Origin: Acanthornis magna
Lineage: Eukaryota; Chordata; Aves; Passeriformes; Acanthizidae
Assembly (NCBI GenBank): GCA_036785705.1
Contig: JAWUZG010000970.1
Coordinates: forward strand, 4,250,501-4,314,500
Reading direction: 5' to 3'
Length of the DNA: 64,000 bases
Made by a program: the position numbers and the translations under genes. Shown here in pieces: positions 1-11,100 of the stretch; the stretch's first letter is position 1, and the number at the start of each line of letters is the position of its first letter. Under the pieces are notes generated by a model. The model was given only the letters and a program-made list of their open reading frames with translations. It was not told the DNA's origin and did no database searches.

Positions 1-1632
1 ACCATCTGTCACAACCTGGCTGAGTCCCATTGTGTAAGGTCACCAGTCTGCTGTGAGTGGGCTCAATCCATGGGGTCCCACCTGCTTCAAACCCAGACAT
101 TTCTGAGGCAAATGCCCTCCCCTTGCGCTCCCTGGGGCCCCAGAGCTCCTACAACTCCTTTCCAGGGGAGGTGAAACCCTGCAGGACAGCCAGTCCCACC
201 CTGTGCTGCCTGAGGCTCATGCACACTTCTTGGAAACTCATCTGGGGCTTCAGGGGAGCATTTCCACACTTCCAGTTTAACCTCCCCACCAAGACAATGT
301 GATGCGAAAGCAGGGATCAAAGTTTAAGCAGAAGAATGTCTGAACCACAGACATGGTACTCTTAAAAGGATTTGAAAATCATAGACTTCTTAAAAAGGGC
401 AAAATCCTGGCTTAGTCACCCTTTCTTGTGAATGCAAGTGCTGGGATGTGCCCATCCTTTTCTTCCACACACTCTCACACAAGACTTACCCATGTTCATC
501 TGCTGTCTGCTTCAGTGTCCCCACCAGGAAACTTTGGCCCTTTTGTCTCCACTCTTCTGTATTAAAAAAGAAGTCCCTTGCAAAGGCCAGTACCTAGAAA
601 ATGATCAGCATACTTAGCCCCAGTTTCACATCATGGTGGCTTCTTATAGCTACTGCCAAGAAAGGCCACCAAGCATATTTCTGAGGCAGAGCCAATCCAG
701 CAAGCTGCCTACATGATGTTTAGATGTGTGTCCAGGAAGACACAAAATGAAGTCATTCACTCTGACCCAAATACACATGTAGTGCTTTAGGAGAGGATTG
801 CTGCTGAGGCACTGCCATGGAGTGCAGTGTCACAGAGCAGGAGGTCACTGAAGATAAGGATCGCTCTTACAAGCTGTGTGGCAGTGTGCTCACAACCAGT
901 TACAGATCAGCAGGGCAGAGCCCCAGCACTACAGAGGTGAAAGGAAGATCTCACTCTGATATGGCTGTATTTAAAGTTTCAGTCACAGGCTACAAATACT
1001 ACAAGGGGGTGCCTACAGATAAATGTATTTTCTGTATTGCACTCAGGGTACTTATTATTTTGTAAGATTAGCGTGTCAATCTTCATGCTGGTTTTGACAT
1101 AATTTGAATTTTTATATTTATTTCTGAAACCAGTTAACTGCCTGGAAGTGTTCTAGGCAAAAAATAATGAAATTATCAAGAGACTTGAAAGGATGTTCCG
1201 TGATGAGAAATTAAAAGCGTCTCACCTACCTAGAGAAAAATAAGTTCTTTAGAGAAAAGCAATTGCCTGCCTTTTAAGCTGTGTTGAATTTAAACATACA
1301 TCTGAAAAGCACATATTACATAAATCAGAATGATGCTGAAATTGACATTATGAATACTACACAATAAAAACTGTATTTTAATGAGGTTTTTATTATATCA
1401 AGTAAAATGCACAGCCCTTATGTGTAATCACCTAAACAGTAATTAAGGATGCACATGTATGTGTGCTGGCACATGTGCATGCGTATTTAGTATTTTTAGT
1501 AGGAATTTGAAAAGTGAAAATAAAAAATATGAAAAGGGACATTTACCATGAATCAAGGATTAGCAAAGAATAGTGGAGAAAAACCTTCTTCAAAGTTAAG
1601 AAAATGCATACTTATCTATGTACCTTAAATTG
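1..1632. other. Unique sequence, no gene recognised
   Basis: The first 320 bases are richer in G+C than the rest and read open for 70-80 codons on both strands, but nothing in those frames resembles a known protein. From about 1070 the DNA turns AT-rich and stop-dense. A short open frame at 817-1065 begins in a fair context but shows no domain, signal peptide or known family. No repeat family was recognised here. This could be ordinary intergenic or intronic DNA, or could hold diverged repeat remains that cannot be seen by eye. Confidence 0.5.
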
Positions 1633-1636
1633 ACAG

Positions 1637-1645
1637 ATTTCACAT
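1637..1645. repeat. 9-bp inverted flank of the SINE (left arm)
   Basis: The nine bases atttcacat here are the exact reverse complement of 1771-1779, which directly follows the truncated tRNA head. Target duplications are normally direct, so this is odd. In AT-rich DNA a 9-bp inverted match this close can also arise by chance. Confidence 0.35.
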
Positions 1646-1653
1646 AATATTCT

Positions 1654-1770
1654 GAATTATCAATTATCAATTATCAATTATCAATCTTGGAATTGATCCC
1701 CAAGGTTTATTGAGTTCCACTCTTAAAGTGAATGGCCCATACAGGGATTGAACCCATGACCTCCGTGTTA
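1654..1770 (-). mobile_element. tRNA-Ile-derived SINE fragment, 5'-truncated
   Basis: Read on the minus strand, positions 1768-1733 match the 3' half of a tRNA-Ile gene: anticodon-stem side, variable loop, T-arm with the GGTTCAATCC box-B type sequence, acceptor strand ending in GGGCCA. No CCA precedes a genomic tail, so this is a gene-derived copy. The strand then continues through a short body, with a segment like the CCTTG-GG-TC-TTCCAA 3' end of bird CR1-type retroelements, into four to five (ATTGATA) units at 1685-1654. Head, tail shared with a LINE and microsatellite end is the architecture of a tRNA SINE. The 5' half of the tRNA (box A) is missing, so the copy is truncated near the anticodon loop. 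I recall a tRNA-Ile-headed SINE in songbirds with a similar tail, but exact family assignment is inference. Confidence 0.6.
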
Positions 1771-1880
1771 ATGTGAAATTAAAGATGGAAGATGCAAATA
1801 TAGCTAGAGAAGCTGTATATTGTTTTGCCTGCCTTTTAATAAGAGCAAATAAAGGTATAAAATAGATTAAAAGTAATTAG

Positions 1881-2105
1881 GGACTTTAGGTGCCTCCACT
1901 TTGGAATGCCAAGTTTTACTCACTGTAACAGTACCTAGAATGCTGGAGGTGACTTTCTTAGCATTAAAAGTAGGCCCTTTTCAGTGTCTCAAGTTCAACA
2001 CCCCAAGGACAGAGTTGTAAAAGTTAGACAAAGGACCAGATGTGTGAATTATCTAATTTCCATTGATATAAATGGGAATAAAGTGCTTAAAGAAGGAATG
2101 ATGTG
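1881..2105. repeat. Two fragments of ancient sauropsid interspersed repeat
   Basis: The segments at 1881-1926 (TTAGGTGCC...TTTGG...CCAAGTTTT) and 2055-2105 (CATTGATATAAATGGGAATA followed by AGTGCTTAAAG) carry the vocabulary of old repeats I know from turtle, crocodilian and bird DNA. Those repeats contain an imperfect palindrome of the CCATTGACTTCAATGG type, 'aggcacctaa' motifs and 'gcttaag' motifs. I do not recall the family name. The copies are strongly diverged, with no coding capacity. A 76-codon open frame across 1984-2214 runs through this segment and is not taken as a gene. Confidence 0.45.
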
Positions 2106-2110
2106 CCTCG

Positions 2111-3143
2111 TCGCTACAACCTACTGTTTTAATGGATTCAACAGAGACTTAAAACTTGCGCCAAAGATTAAGACCTTACAGAAATTTTCAGTCAAAATCC
2201 CCAACAGCCAATGAGTAAATAAAAGCCTCTACTGTCATTCAGCATGACACTTCTTTTTACATCAGTATAACACTTTTAGACTTTCCAAAGGTAGCTTAAG
2301 CTATAAAACATTTCTCTCATCTGCTGGCTAGGGGAGAGCTGTGTGTGCAGTGTCATGTTTTAATTTAGGCAAGGTTTGGGAGTATGCTGAAAGTCACAGC
2401 ACAGTGGATAGAAAGAGCCGAAGAGAAAATATCCATGCGGATCATTGCTTGATTTAGACAGGATTTGCTTTCAAGGCCAGAATGAACTTGGATCAAAATG
2501 TAGACTATCCTTCAGCAGCCCACCATGGATTTGAATATATGGCATGTTGGGATTTTTCCCCTTTCCTGTCAGTCCAGAGAGTCACTTGGACCACTTCTTT
2601 CTATGCTCAGAAATACCAATCTTTTTGCATTGGCTTCAAGGACGTAAGAAAAAAAATCCCATAGGTTTTGAAGGCTGAAATGAAGCAGAAACCCATTTCT
2701 GCTGGCTGCAATGCAAGTACAAAGAGATGGCCCAAAGCACAAGCCATGATTTTTTTTCCTTTGTGACCTTACAATTTGAGAAACCTAGACACTCCTGCAG
2801 GTTGTCAGTTTGGCAATCCCTCTGCTTCAACAACAGAAGCAGAGGGAGATGTGACTCATTTCCCAACCACCACTACCTCTGACAGTTGAAGACAAATTAC
2901 TGCCCAGTCTCTGGGCCAGCAAGATACTTCTCTATAAATTCTGATATGCCAGGCTTGTGGAGAAAAGGTGAAGCTACTTCAGTCCTTGCAATAGCCATGC
3001 TCTTTTCCCTCAAGATTTTCCATCATAAAGTAAGGTGGAAAAAATATCCAATTCTAAATTTATCAGCAATCTGTAGTTTTCTAGCAGCTAGGGGGGAAAG
3101 AAGGGAAAGCTTTTATGTACACAAACAGCCATTGCATTTGCAT
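2111..3143. other. Unique sequence, nothing recognised
   Basis: This is AT-rich sequence with a few short open frames (for example 2482-2664 plus and 2636-2866 minus). None shows a domain, a convincing splice context or similarity to a known protein. An open frame at 2886-3386 is extended only because the T-rich tract at 3144-3257 lacks stop codons and encodes Phe/Leu/Ser runs. Confidence 0.5.
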
Positions 3144-3257
3144 TTCCTTTTCTTTTTTTTCTTTTTTCTTTTTTCTTTTTTCTTTTTTCTTTTTTCTTTT
3201 TTCTTTTTTTTCTTATTTCTTTTTTCTTTTTTCTTTTCTCTCTTTTTTTTTTTTTTT
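3144..3257 (+). repeat. (TTTTTTC)n homopyrimidine tract
   Basis: About 110 bases contain only T and C apart from one A, with a seven-base C-spaced period (C followed by six T) repeated many times and a T17 end. The complementary strand is pure purine (GAAAAAA)n. Long mirror-like homopurine/homopyrimidine tracts can adopt triplex (H-DNA) structure and are unstable in length. Whether it does anything here is unknown. Confidence 0.9.
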
Positions 3258-4495
3258 CCAGGCAGAAGCATGTTTCTTATTTATCTGAAAACATCCTGTT
3301 CAGATTTAAGATTTTCTGTGGTTTGCTGCTGTTCATTATTATCTGTTCTCAAACCAGTCAGGATGGGAACCATTTCTGATGGGTGACCAACTGGGAAAAT
3401 AAAACAAATGAGGAGAGAAGATGTATGGGGAATCCTTGCATGGTGTGGTTAATGTTTTGATCTGTATTTGAAACGGGATAGGTTATGGAAGGTCTACCAG
3501 CACTTTTGAGAAAGTCAGCTAAATAGCAGGATGTCTGCTGGGCAAATACATCCATGTGTCCTTTTTTAGACTGTTACTCACTACAAAGTTTAAAATGTGT
3601 GCATCATGAAATAATCTGGGTAGCCTATCTAGCTGTTATAAGTTATATGCCTTGTGCCTTTCCTTGAATCAATCATATAGATTTTTAATCATACATACAC
3701 CCTAACAGCAATTATTTGACTCCTCCTTTGGAAACTATTTCTACATATGCATTTCAAGGGATCTTCAAAATTTAGTTTAGCAAAATGTTCTTAATCCAAT
3801 ATCTAAAGATCAAGCTTCTTAAAGTTTGCAAAAAGTTCTGTATAAATACTATCTAGAAATCCTTCCTAAGTCAGTGGAAGCAACAGGATATGCAGAATAT
3901 TCTGGCTTTTGTTTCTAGTTCAGTAATGGTCACTTTTTTCTCTTCAACACATGTAGAATCCCTTTAGCTGGGCGAGGCTTGCTGTGTGTTGTAGAACATT
4001 ACCGAACAAGAACGCTGAAAGAGTTACATTGCGTTGCCTTTCAGTTTCTGTACATATAAATCAATCTTAGACCATAAAACACAACCTGTAATAACAATCA
4101 CAAATATTTAATAAATTTCTAACTAGTTTTAAAACCTGTTTGAATACTTTATACCACCCACAAAAACATTTGTAATAAATTGCAACGTAATAAAAATCAC
4201 ATAACACATAATTAATGGCATTATTATATACTCCACTATGGGTTTTTTTAGGAGGAGGAGGAGCTGGGTAAAGAGAGGAATAGGCTGGGTTTAAGGAAAA
4301 AAGGAAACTTTTCAATTGTATTTCCTGAGCTAATTCATTACATGAATATTTAAATAATAAATTTTAAGCAGTGCTAAATACAGAAAAGGGCTTTTACAAA
4401 CAGCTCACCAGGTCTGCTTCTGAATGAGTCATTACTGATCAGTAGGATTTTCTTAAGAGGGGATTTACAGTAAAAGAACCAAGACCTATTTCCTT
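3258..4495. other. Unique AT-rich sequence, nothing recognised
   Basis: No repeat family, RNA gene or plausible coding exon was seen. At about 4252-4266 there is a short GGA trinucleotide run. The minus-strand open frame 4067-4315 is a low-complexity reading with no domain. Confidence 0.5.
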
Positions 4496-4545
4496 TGAAA
4501 TTAGTGGCAAACTCCCACTGACTTCAACAGAGGATTGACCTGGCA
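4496..4545. repeat. Fragment of ancient sauropsid repeat
   Basis: The piece reads GAAATTAGTGGCAAACTCCC, then ACTGACTTCAA, then AGGATTGACCTGG. Motif order matches the old palindromic repeat type with '...GGCAAAACTCCCATTGACTTCAATGGG...GGATTTGGCC'. It is diverged and short; the family name is not recalled. Confidence 0.5.
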
Positions 4546-6823
4546 GACTTTCTAGAGCCAGGGATGGAAACATAAGGAAAAGTGGTAGGGTTTTTTCTAA
4601 TAAATCTGCAAAGATTCATTCAATTCTATTTCCACAGCTTTCAGCACATTTTATCTTTCTACTAATTTGCACACAGGAATGAGGAATATACGTGTAAATG
4701 GCTTAAATACATACAAACACTAAATGCATGCTTACATTTGCACTAATGTAAGCTCCTGCTTTCTTATCTACACCTTGTGGTGAATTTACAAGAGTTCTGT
4801 GTTAGTTTGTTTTTAAAAAGTAGTTTACTGGCAACTGTAAAGCTGTTCTGCTGACTCAAAAACTGAAGAGGAAGCCAGTTCTATCAAGCAAGGAAGAGAC
4901 CAGAAAGAGAACAGAACACAGCTTTTCAGGTGAAAATATCAGCTTTTGTGCTTAAAATAAGGATTGAGCTGATCAGAATGTAATGTTTGTGAAGCATCAG
5001 AAGTGACTTAGAAACATGAATCTTTATGTGGCTGTTGTTGTTATTGTTTTGGTTGGTTCGTTGGTTGGTTCATTGCTTTGTTGGTTGCTTGGTTGGTTGG
5101 GGTTTTTTGTGATTAAAATCTAGTCTAATTCCCACTGAAAATTACAGGAACTTAGGAACTTGCACATCTCTTGGAAAAACATCTCTTCTGCATACATTAC
5201 ACATGAGCATTTATACATTTGAAGAAAATTACCTATTCAGTTTTTTTAAAAATTCAGCTATAAGCTTTACTTATTAGGTTAATTGCTTGTCAAAACCAGA
5301 TTTATTCCTTAATAAATTCCCTGATAATTATTATTTACCACCACACTACAAGATACTAATTTCTTTTCAAGAATCTCAATCAATCTGATCAAAGGTACAA
5401 TATAGGGGAGATTCAAAACGTAAGATTTACGCATGCACTGTTAGAGATGGTGCCTCTGAAACTGGACACAATGGAATGGGAGCTGCAAGACAGGGCTCAG
5501 TGCTTCGGGATATGTTCTCACTGTCTCCAACCTGGGTTCTATTTTGCCTGGGGTTTCTGAGACGGAAGCAAACCAGAGTAGATCATGTTTAATTTTGTAA
5601 GTATGTATAAGGTGTTTTATATATCTATATATATATAGACGTAAAAAAATTAACTCTCAGAAAAACTGACCTTCAGACACACACATATAAATCTGAGCTG
5701 TTTCTAAAGCATTGTCTTGCAAGGCCTTGTTGGTGGGCTGGTTCTCTTACAAATGGGGTCTGAGAAGGAACTGCTGGTACTGAGGAGTGGGCAAAAATTA
5801 CTTTCAGACTCAGTCCCGAATATGCTTCTTGGCTCTGAATTTACAAGTGGCATTCAGTCCTCGGGGTGTGGTGATGTTACTGAGTGGAAAAGGCGGGAAG
5901 TTACACCAGGTACTGAACCTTGTCATGAATGTCCTTGTCCCTGGCAGATATCCCAGTATCTCTATGGCTCTCAGAAAGACTTGCACTTGCTTTGGAGTGT
6001 AAACTGAAAACTCATTTGAAAGGAAGCAAACTGTATTTACTTCCCTAAAAATAGGATTTAAAAGAGCTCAGCATGTGGAACTTTGCAGTTTCCTACCTCC
6101 TTCTTTTTCCCAACTAGAGTATTTTAACCAATGCTTTGAAAAATTCAGAAAAAAAAAAAAAAAGTAAAGCATGCACTTAGAAAAATATTTATTTCAATAC
6201 TGCTGAAATGCTTTTCCTGTCTCTAATTTTAAAGTCTTGCAGGTGAAAAATGCAAGAGAAACAATTTGGGACATTTCCACAGGTAGTCACAAGATCAAGT
6301 AAGACAAATTGTGGATGAAGGGAAGAACAGCCTGTGCCAACTGCTGCAGCTGAGTTTGAAAGTTACATTCTTCCACCAAGTACTTTTCCCATTGTTAACA
6401 TGTGTACCAAGGCATTTGGGGATGATATGCATGCACTGCACACAGACAGTCACAGGATTAGGCAGAGTCACTCACAGAATAAACTAGCCTCAGTGTTAAT
6501 CACACAAACATAGCATGCAAAGAAATTATAAGTATTGGCCTCAGCACAAGGGTTACATTCATCTTCTCACAATAAACATTGTATGCATGCATGGGACATT
6601 ACTTGTAGATCATTCTGGTATTACCAATGAGCAAGCAGTGGGTTGACAGTGGGGTGAAACAAAGAAAAAACCCTCTGCTGAATGGTATTAATAAAAACAT
6701 GGAACCAAATTTTTAACAGACTGAGACAGAGGAAGCAAACTGGAATTTAGTGTACACTTGAGATGCAAGATTAATGCTCCCAGAGCAAAAAAATTGAGTC
6801 CAAATGTCTAAGACAGTAAGGGC
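4546..6823. other. Unique sequence with short simple repeats
   Basis: No gene was seen. The stretch holds a (GGTT)n tract at 5051-5103, a short (TA)n run near 5617-5638 and an A15 run at 6149-6163. Overlapping open frames at 5717-6007 and 5787-6002 read in two frames at once and show no family resemblance, so they are treated as chance. Confidence 0.5.
5051..5103 (+). repeat. (GGTT)n imperfect tetranucleotide repeat
   Basis: About 13 GGTT/CGTT/CATT-like units make up an impure microsatellite. The G-run spacing is too short (GG only) for a strong quadruplex call. Confidence 0.8.
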
Positions 6824-6905
6824 ATGTTTAGACACCTAAACAAAAATGGCTGGATCTGCTTTGTCACTGAGCACCTACTCTTCCCAGTGAAACAAGTGGG
6901 TTTAA
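6824..6905. repeat. Fragment of ancient sauropsid repeat
   Basis: The fragment reads TTTAGACACCTAAACAAAAA, then TGGCTGGATC, then CACTGAGCACCTACTCTTCC and CAGTGAAACAAGTGGG. The order 'ttaggcacctaaa - ggcctgattt - gtgctgagcaccta - ctcccattgaaatcaatggg' is a hallmark of old repeats found across turtles, crocodilians and birds. This is one of the better preserved copies in the window. It has no coding capacity. Confidence 0.6.
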
Positions 6906-7566
6906 TGATATAGCTCTAGGAGCACAGGTTTGAAATTTGTGAATATGAAATGGAATAACGAATGAGGAGAGCAAAAGCTGCATCAGCAGATGCACTAGTG
7001 TTTGCCATAACAGTGTCCTGCAGATGTTGCAGAGACGAAAGCAATTTTCCACGATAGATGATATATCTAATATATACACAATTAAAGTAATGGGAAACAA
7101 AATGAGAAATGGGGTCATGCTCATCTGCTCTTTTGAAGATGCTTTTTCCATAGAAAGAAGCAGCTGAATGCAACTGTCATTTAGTTACATCAAAACAACA
7201 TAACGTGCGAGTGAGGGAATCCTGGCACATTAATTGGCAGGGTAGCTGGTAATGTGCTGTGCGCTGGACACTGATGCCTCTCTTTCTCTCCACCTCCCAC
7301 ATCCCCTCCCATCATACTTTTCACTTCTTAGTAGGAAAAGTGAACTCAAGAGAAGGCTTCAAGAACACAAATAAGAATTGTTCCCCGCATGGTAGATACC
7401 TGGGATGTTCGCAACAGATTTTACACCACTAGGTATGGGAAGATGAACAAGTTACTGCAGAGTAAGCCACTATGTGCTGTTGGACTGACATCACACGAGA
7501 TGCTCTGTAGTAATAATCCTTATGTACCCTGCAGGACACTGCAATAAATGCAAAATATTTCACCTC

Positions 7567-7712
7567 TCAAAGGACTTGGATGCCTAAAGACACTCTATCT
7601 TCATGGGTCTAACCTATACTGAAATCCATGGGAATCTGGCACATGAGTGAATTACTAGTTGTCCACCTGCAACTTTATGTACCTGAATTCCTTTGAAAAA
7701 CCTGACCTTGGA
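7567..7712. repeat. Fragment of ancient sauropsid repeat
   Basis: Motifs in order are GGATGCCTAAAGACACTCTA, ACTGAAATCCATGGGAATCT, and then CCTGAATTCCTTTGAAAAAC followed by CTGACC. They parallel the 'ggtgcctaaa - gaaatcaatgggaatc - cctaaatacctttgaaaatctgacc' order of the old palindromic repeats seen elsewhere in this window. It lies only about 0.7 kb from the 6824-6905 copy, so both could be parts of one larger insertion. Confidence 0.55.
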
Positions 7713-8071
7713 ACGCAGGAAGGTAATGAACCATTTTCATACTCATTTCATTTGACGCATGTAGCGCATGTAGGCCATTAGGAAAACTATTAACTTGCTT
7801 GCCACTGCGGGAGTTTCTGGTACTTATGGCCTCTGCTGCTGGAGGAAAAGCAGGCAGCTCCTGGGGCAGGTTAAAAGGATCAGCATCCTATTGCATTTGG
7901 CAATATGGCTCCTCTACATCCACCTGCATTAAGTCTTTCTGCCAAACTATGAGCCCTATTTTTTTTCCTGGTCCAGTTACGTCTCCTAAAGTGCAGGTGG
8001 ATGGGTAATATAGTAGACTGGAATTTCCTTAGGCTCAGCCCTGAAATCAATATGCTCCAGTTGTACCTAAA

Positions 8072-8125
8072 GGGGCCAGATTTTCCAAGTTGAGCAACTC
8101 TGGCTGAGGTCAGGGGACTGAAAGT
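8072..8125. repeat. Possible fragment of ancient sauropsid repeat
   Basis: GGGGCCAGATTTTCCAAG followed by TGAGCAACTCTGGCTGAGG resembles the 'gggccagattttcaaa...' edge of the same old repeat group. The match is short and mainly in one block, so confidence is lower. Confidence 0.4.
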
Positions 8126-11100
8126 CAGTCCAACAGAAACTTTGGGATGTGAACCTCTGAGAGAGATGTGTGGGTTCAACCCTCCTCCTTTCACAATAAG
8201 ACCACTGCTATGGGGTTTGGGGATCCCTTATTCGCTATGGAGTCAGCTCTTGGTTAATGTTTCCTCTTGTTCTTTTTCCCATACAACAGCACTGGTGCTT
8301 GCCTTTAAGCCTTCTGTTTTGAGAAGTGGAGAATACCTGGTGGAACTACAGACACACCAGCACAGATGAGATGACTAGCCCACATAGTTTTCAGTCAGTG
8401 TCTAATGGAACTCTCATAAACAGTATTACAAACTTCTGGAACCTTGTTGACAAATGACAAATTAGGAGAGCAGTTGGCACAGGAGGATTCAGAAATCTGA
8501 AATTAGTGTATTTCCTGCTGCAAATATGCTTTGCCATGATATTGTGCCTCACCCAGCTCTGACATTGCCCTCTCAGACTAACACCCTGTGCTACGTAGTA
8601 TTAATATAATAAAAATTGCGAATGTTGCATTAATTAAAGACTTCATAGGTATTACAACAATTTGCACTTATCATTGCCACTCTGACATAGAACCACAGAA
8701 CATAGAGAGATGTGACCTTAAAATTTATTCCTTACTTCATATTTTTGGAGTATTATTAAATTGGTATTGGGTCTTATGCATTTAAACTCCACTACCTACA
8801 GCTCTGGTTTAAACCTTTAGATTCATTATGTAGAAACAACAACAAAATACAACTGAGGAGAAGGGACTAAACACACTGAAATAATTAACTTTGCAATGAG
8901 TATCCTTTAATTTCTCCTTTAAATATTTTAACAGAGCCTGTACTGTACTACATATACCAAAAAAAAAAAAAAAAAGATGCAAAGAAGTATTACATAGATT
9001 TATTTAAGCCTGAACTTTACTGCTAAATGCACCTGTGGTCACAAAATGCTTCATTTAATTTGATGGTTTGAGAAGCCTAAGTACAAGGAGATAGTAGCTA
9101 GTTAAGGGCATTTTTGCCTTTCTAGTTACCAGAGGAATTTTCTCTCTAAGCATTTTGGCACAGATAAGGAAAAAACCTCCTGTCTCCCATCTCTTAAGCC
9201 TGCACTTTAGCCACACATCCATTCCCTCCCTATCTATGTGAAAGCTGGAAGACCACAGTGTCTGGCAAAATATTTAATGATAATAATACTAAAACATTTC
9301 CCACTGACTGAGGGAACCACAGAAGTAACATATAGTGTGTGTAGGCCTCTGTCCAGGAATAATAAACTATAGGTTTCAGTCTGATGGTGAAAAAGAGCTC
9401 AGATAGCAGTGAAACAAATACATTTATCCTTATAAGACTGAAAGATAGCTGTGCTGGGCCAAATATTAAGTGATAATTACTAAGGATAAGCAAACCATGT
9501 GGAGCCAGGGGTTTTGTAAGCAGCTCAGGCTTTTAATGTGTTTTGGAGTTAAAGTTTTATAAAATCCTAGGCTTAGGGAAAAAAAAAATTGGAGGGAGTT
9601 GGAAAACTCCTAACTTTCCTTTTTCTGTTCCTACTCCAGTGTTTCTGTTGGAATAACAGTAATGGTCATGGACTGTCCACAAGGAGAGTAAAAATATGGG
9701 TGTTCACCTCCAGCCTCTAAATGCTGGGCATCTTACAGGACACTGAGGCTGATACACTGCCTCTTGCATGCCCAAGCAGCTCAGAGGGAGTGCTCTTCCC
9801 TCAGCTGAGAGTGGAGAATAACCAGAAAACCTCAAGGTTTTCTAGCCTCTTAGTTTTTGTTGGTATTTCTTTCTCAAGATCTCAGCTTCTGCAACTGGCT
9901 TATTACCTATGAATCTTTTTATTCTTTTAGGAAAAAGAAAGAAAAGATAAAGAAATTAAACCAAAATCTAGGTGCCACATCTGACAGGAGCTGTCCTGAG
10001 TCATGTCTTCTCCAGTCAAGAGGTTTGCAATGGTGATTGTACCACAAATCTGCATGAAATTAGGATGCTACCTATAAGCACATGAGAAAAACAATCTCTA
10101 AGCCCTTGCTTGGCCTTTTGAGCCCCTCAGAGAAAAAGAAAAAAACAAGAGCAGAAGTGAGGAAGTTGTGCTGGCAGCAGCAGCAGCAGCTGGGAGCAGG
10201 GAGTTACTGCTGTACAGAGATATCCACTGGTCTCAGCAGACAGCTCCACCTTGCCAGCTGCTTTGCCCTCACCCGCTGTTACCCAGCTTCACCTCTCCCT
10301 ATTTGAGGCCACACCTGCAAACCTCACTGCTGTTACTGCAGCTTCATTGCACAGTGGTAAGAGGCAGTGACCTTAACTGAGGGGAAAAATGGTGTGTAGA
10401 GCTATTGAAAAAATGCACATTTTTAAGAGGTAATTTGGACAGCTGCAAAAGATAAGTCATGGGGAGATACACAGGCCTTTATCCTTCCAAAATATCTTGT
10501 CTTCATTTGCTGTGGAAAAAAGCAGCCTATTTCTGCAAGTGGATGTTTTATTCTTTGTTTGTTCAGAGAGAAGAAAATAAAAAAAAAACAGGCTTGCTCT
10601 GCTGTATAGAAGACTTTGCCACCCAGCCTGAAATTCAGCTGCAGCAAAGGCACAAAGGCAAGGTGTCATAAGACAGCAAAACTCAAGGTGTATATACCAC
10701 CATAAACAAATGCAGACTGGCTTTGCTCTGAAGCAACCAAGCCCCAAGCCCAAGAAGGTGACTGCTTTTTCAAAGAGCCTAACAAGAAAGTTTCATACTA
10801 TTGGCATGGCCAGAAACACTTTGTTCAGAGCTGCAGCTGAGTATTTTGGCATCTGTACTCCTTTCAGCTGTAAACATCCTCCATTTACACTGCATGCAGT
10901 TTATATTCCTGGGCAGCAGTGGCAGCAGTGGCTGCAGCAGCAACAGCAGCCAGGACTTGGGCATAATACTTTTACTCCACTTCCCTCATTTTCACTGGCC
11001 TTGCTCTGCTCCACTACCCAAAAATGAAATGACCAGGAGTCAGCGATTCCTGAAAACAGACCTCTTGAAGCAGATGAATGTAGCATCTGTCTTGTTATAG

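Noticed and set aside
1733..1755. Possible retroviral primer-binding site complementary to tRNA-Ile
   Set aside because: A primer-binding site would begin with TGG complementary to the CCA end just before this point; the bases there are GAA, and the match continues far beyond 18 bases into the anticodon arm, so a tRNA-gene-derived SINE fits better.
2886..3386. 166-codon open frame on the plus strand
   Set aside because: Extended by the stop-free (TTTTTTC)n tract, giving Phe/Leu/Ser runs only.
8680..8720. ACATAGAACCACAGAACATAGAG resembling a CR1 3' tip
   Set aside because: Only a few bases agree and no CR1 body follows on either side.
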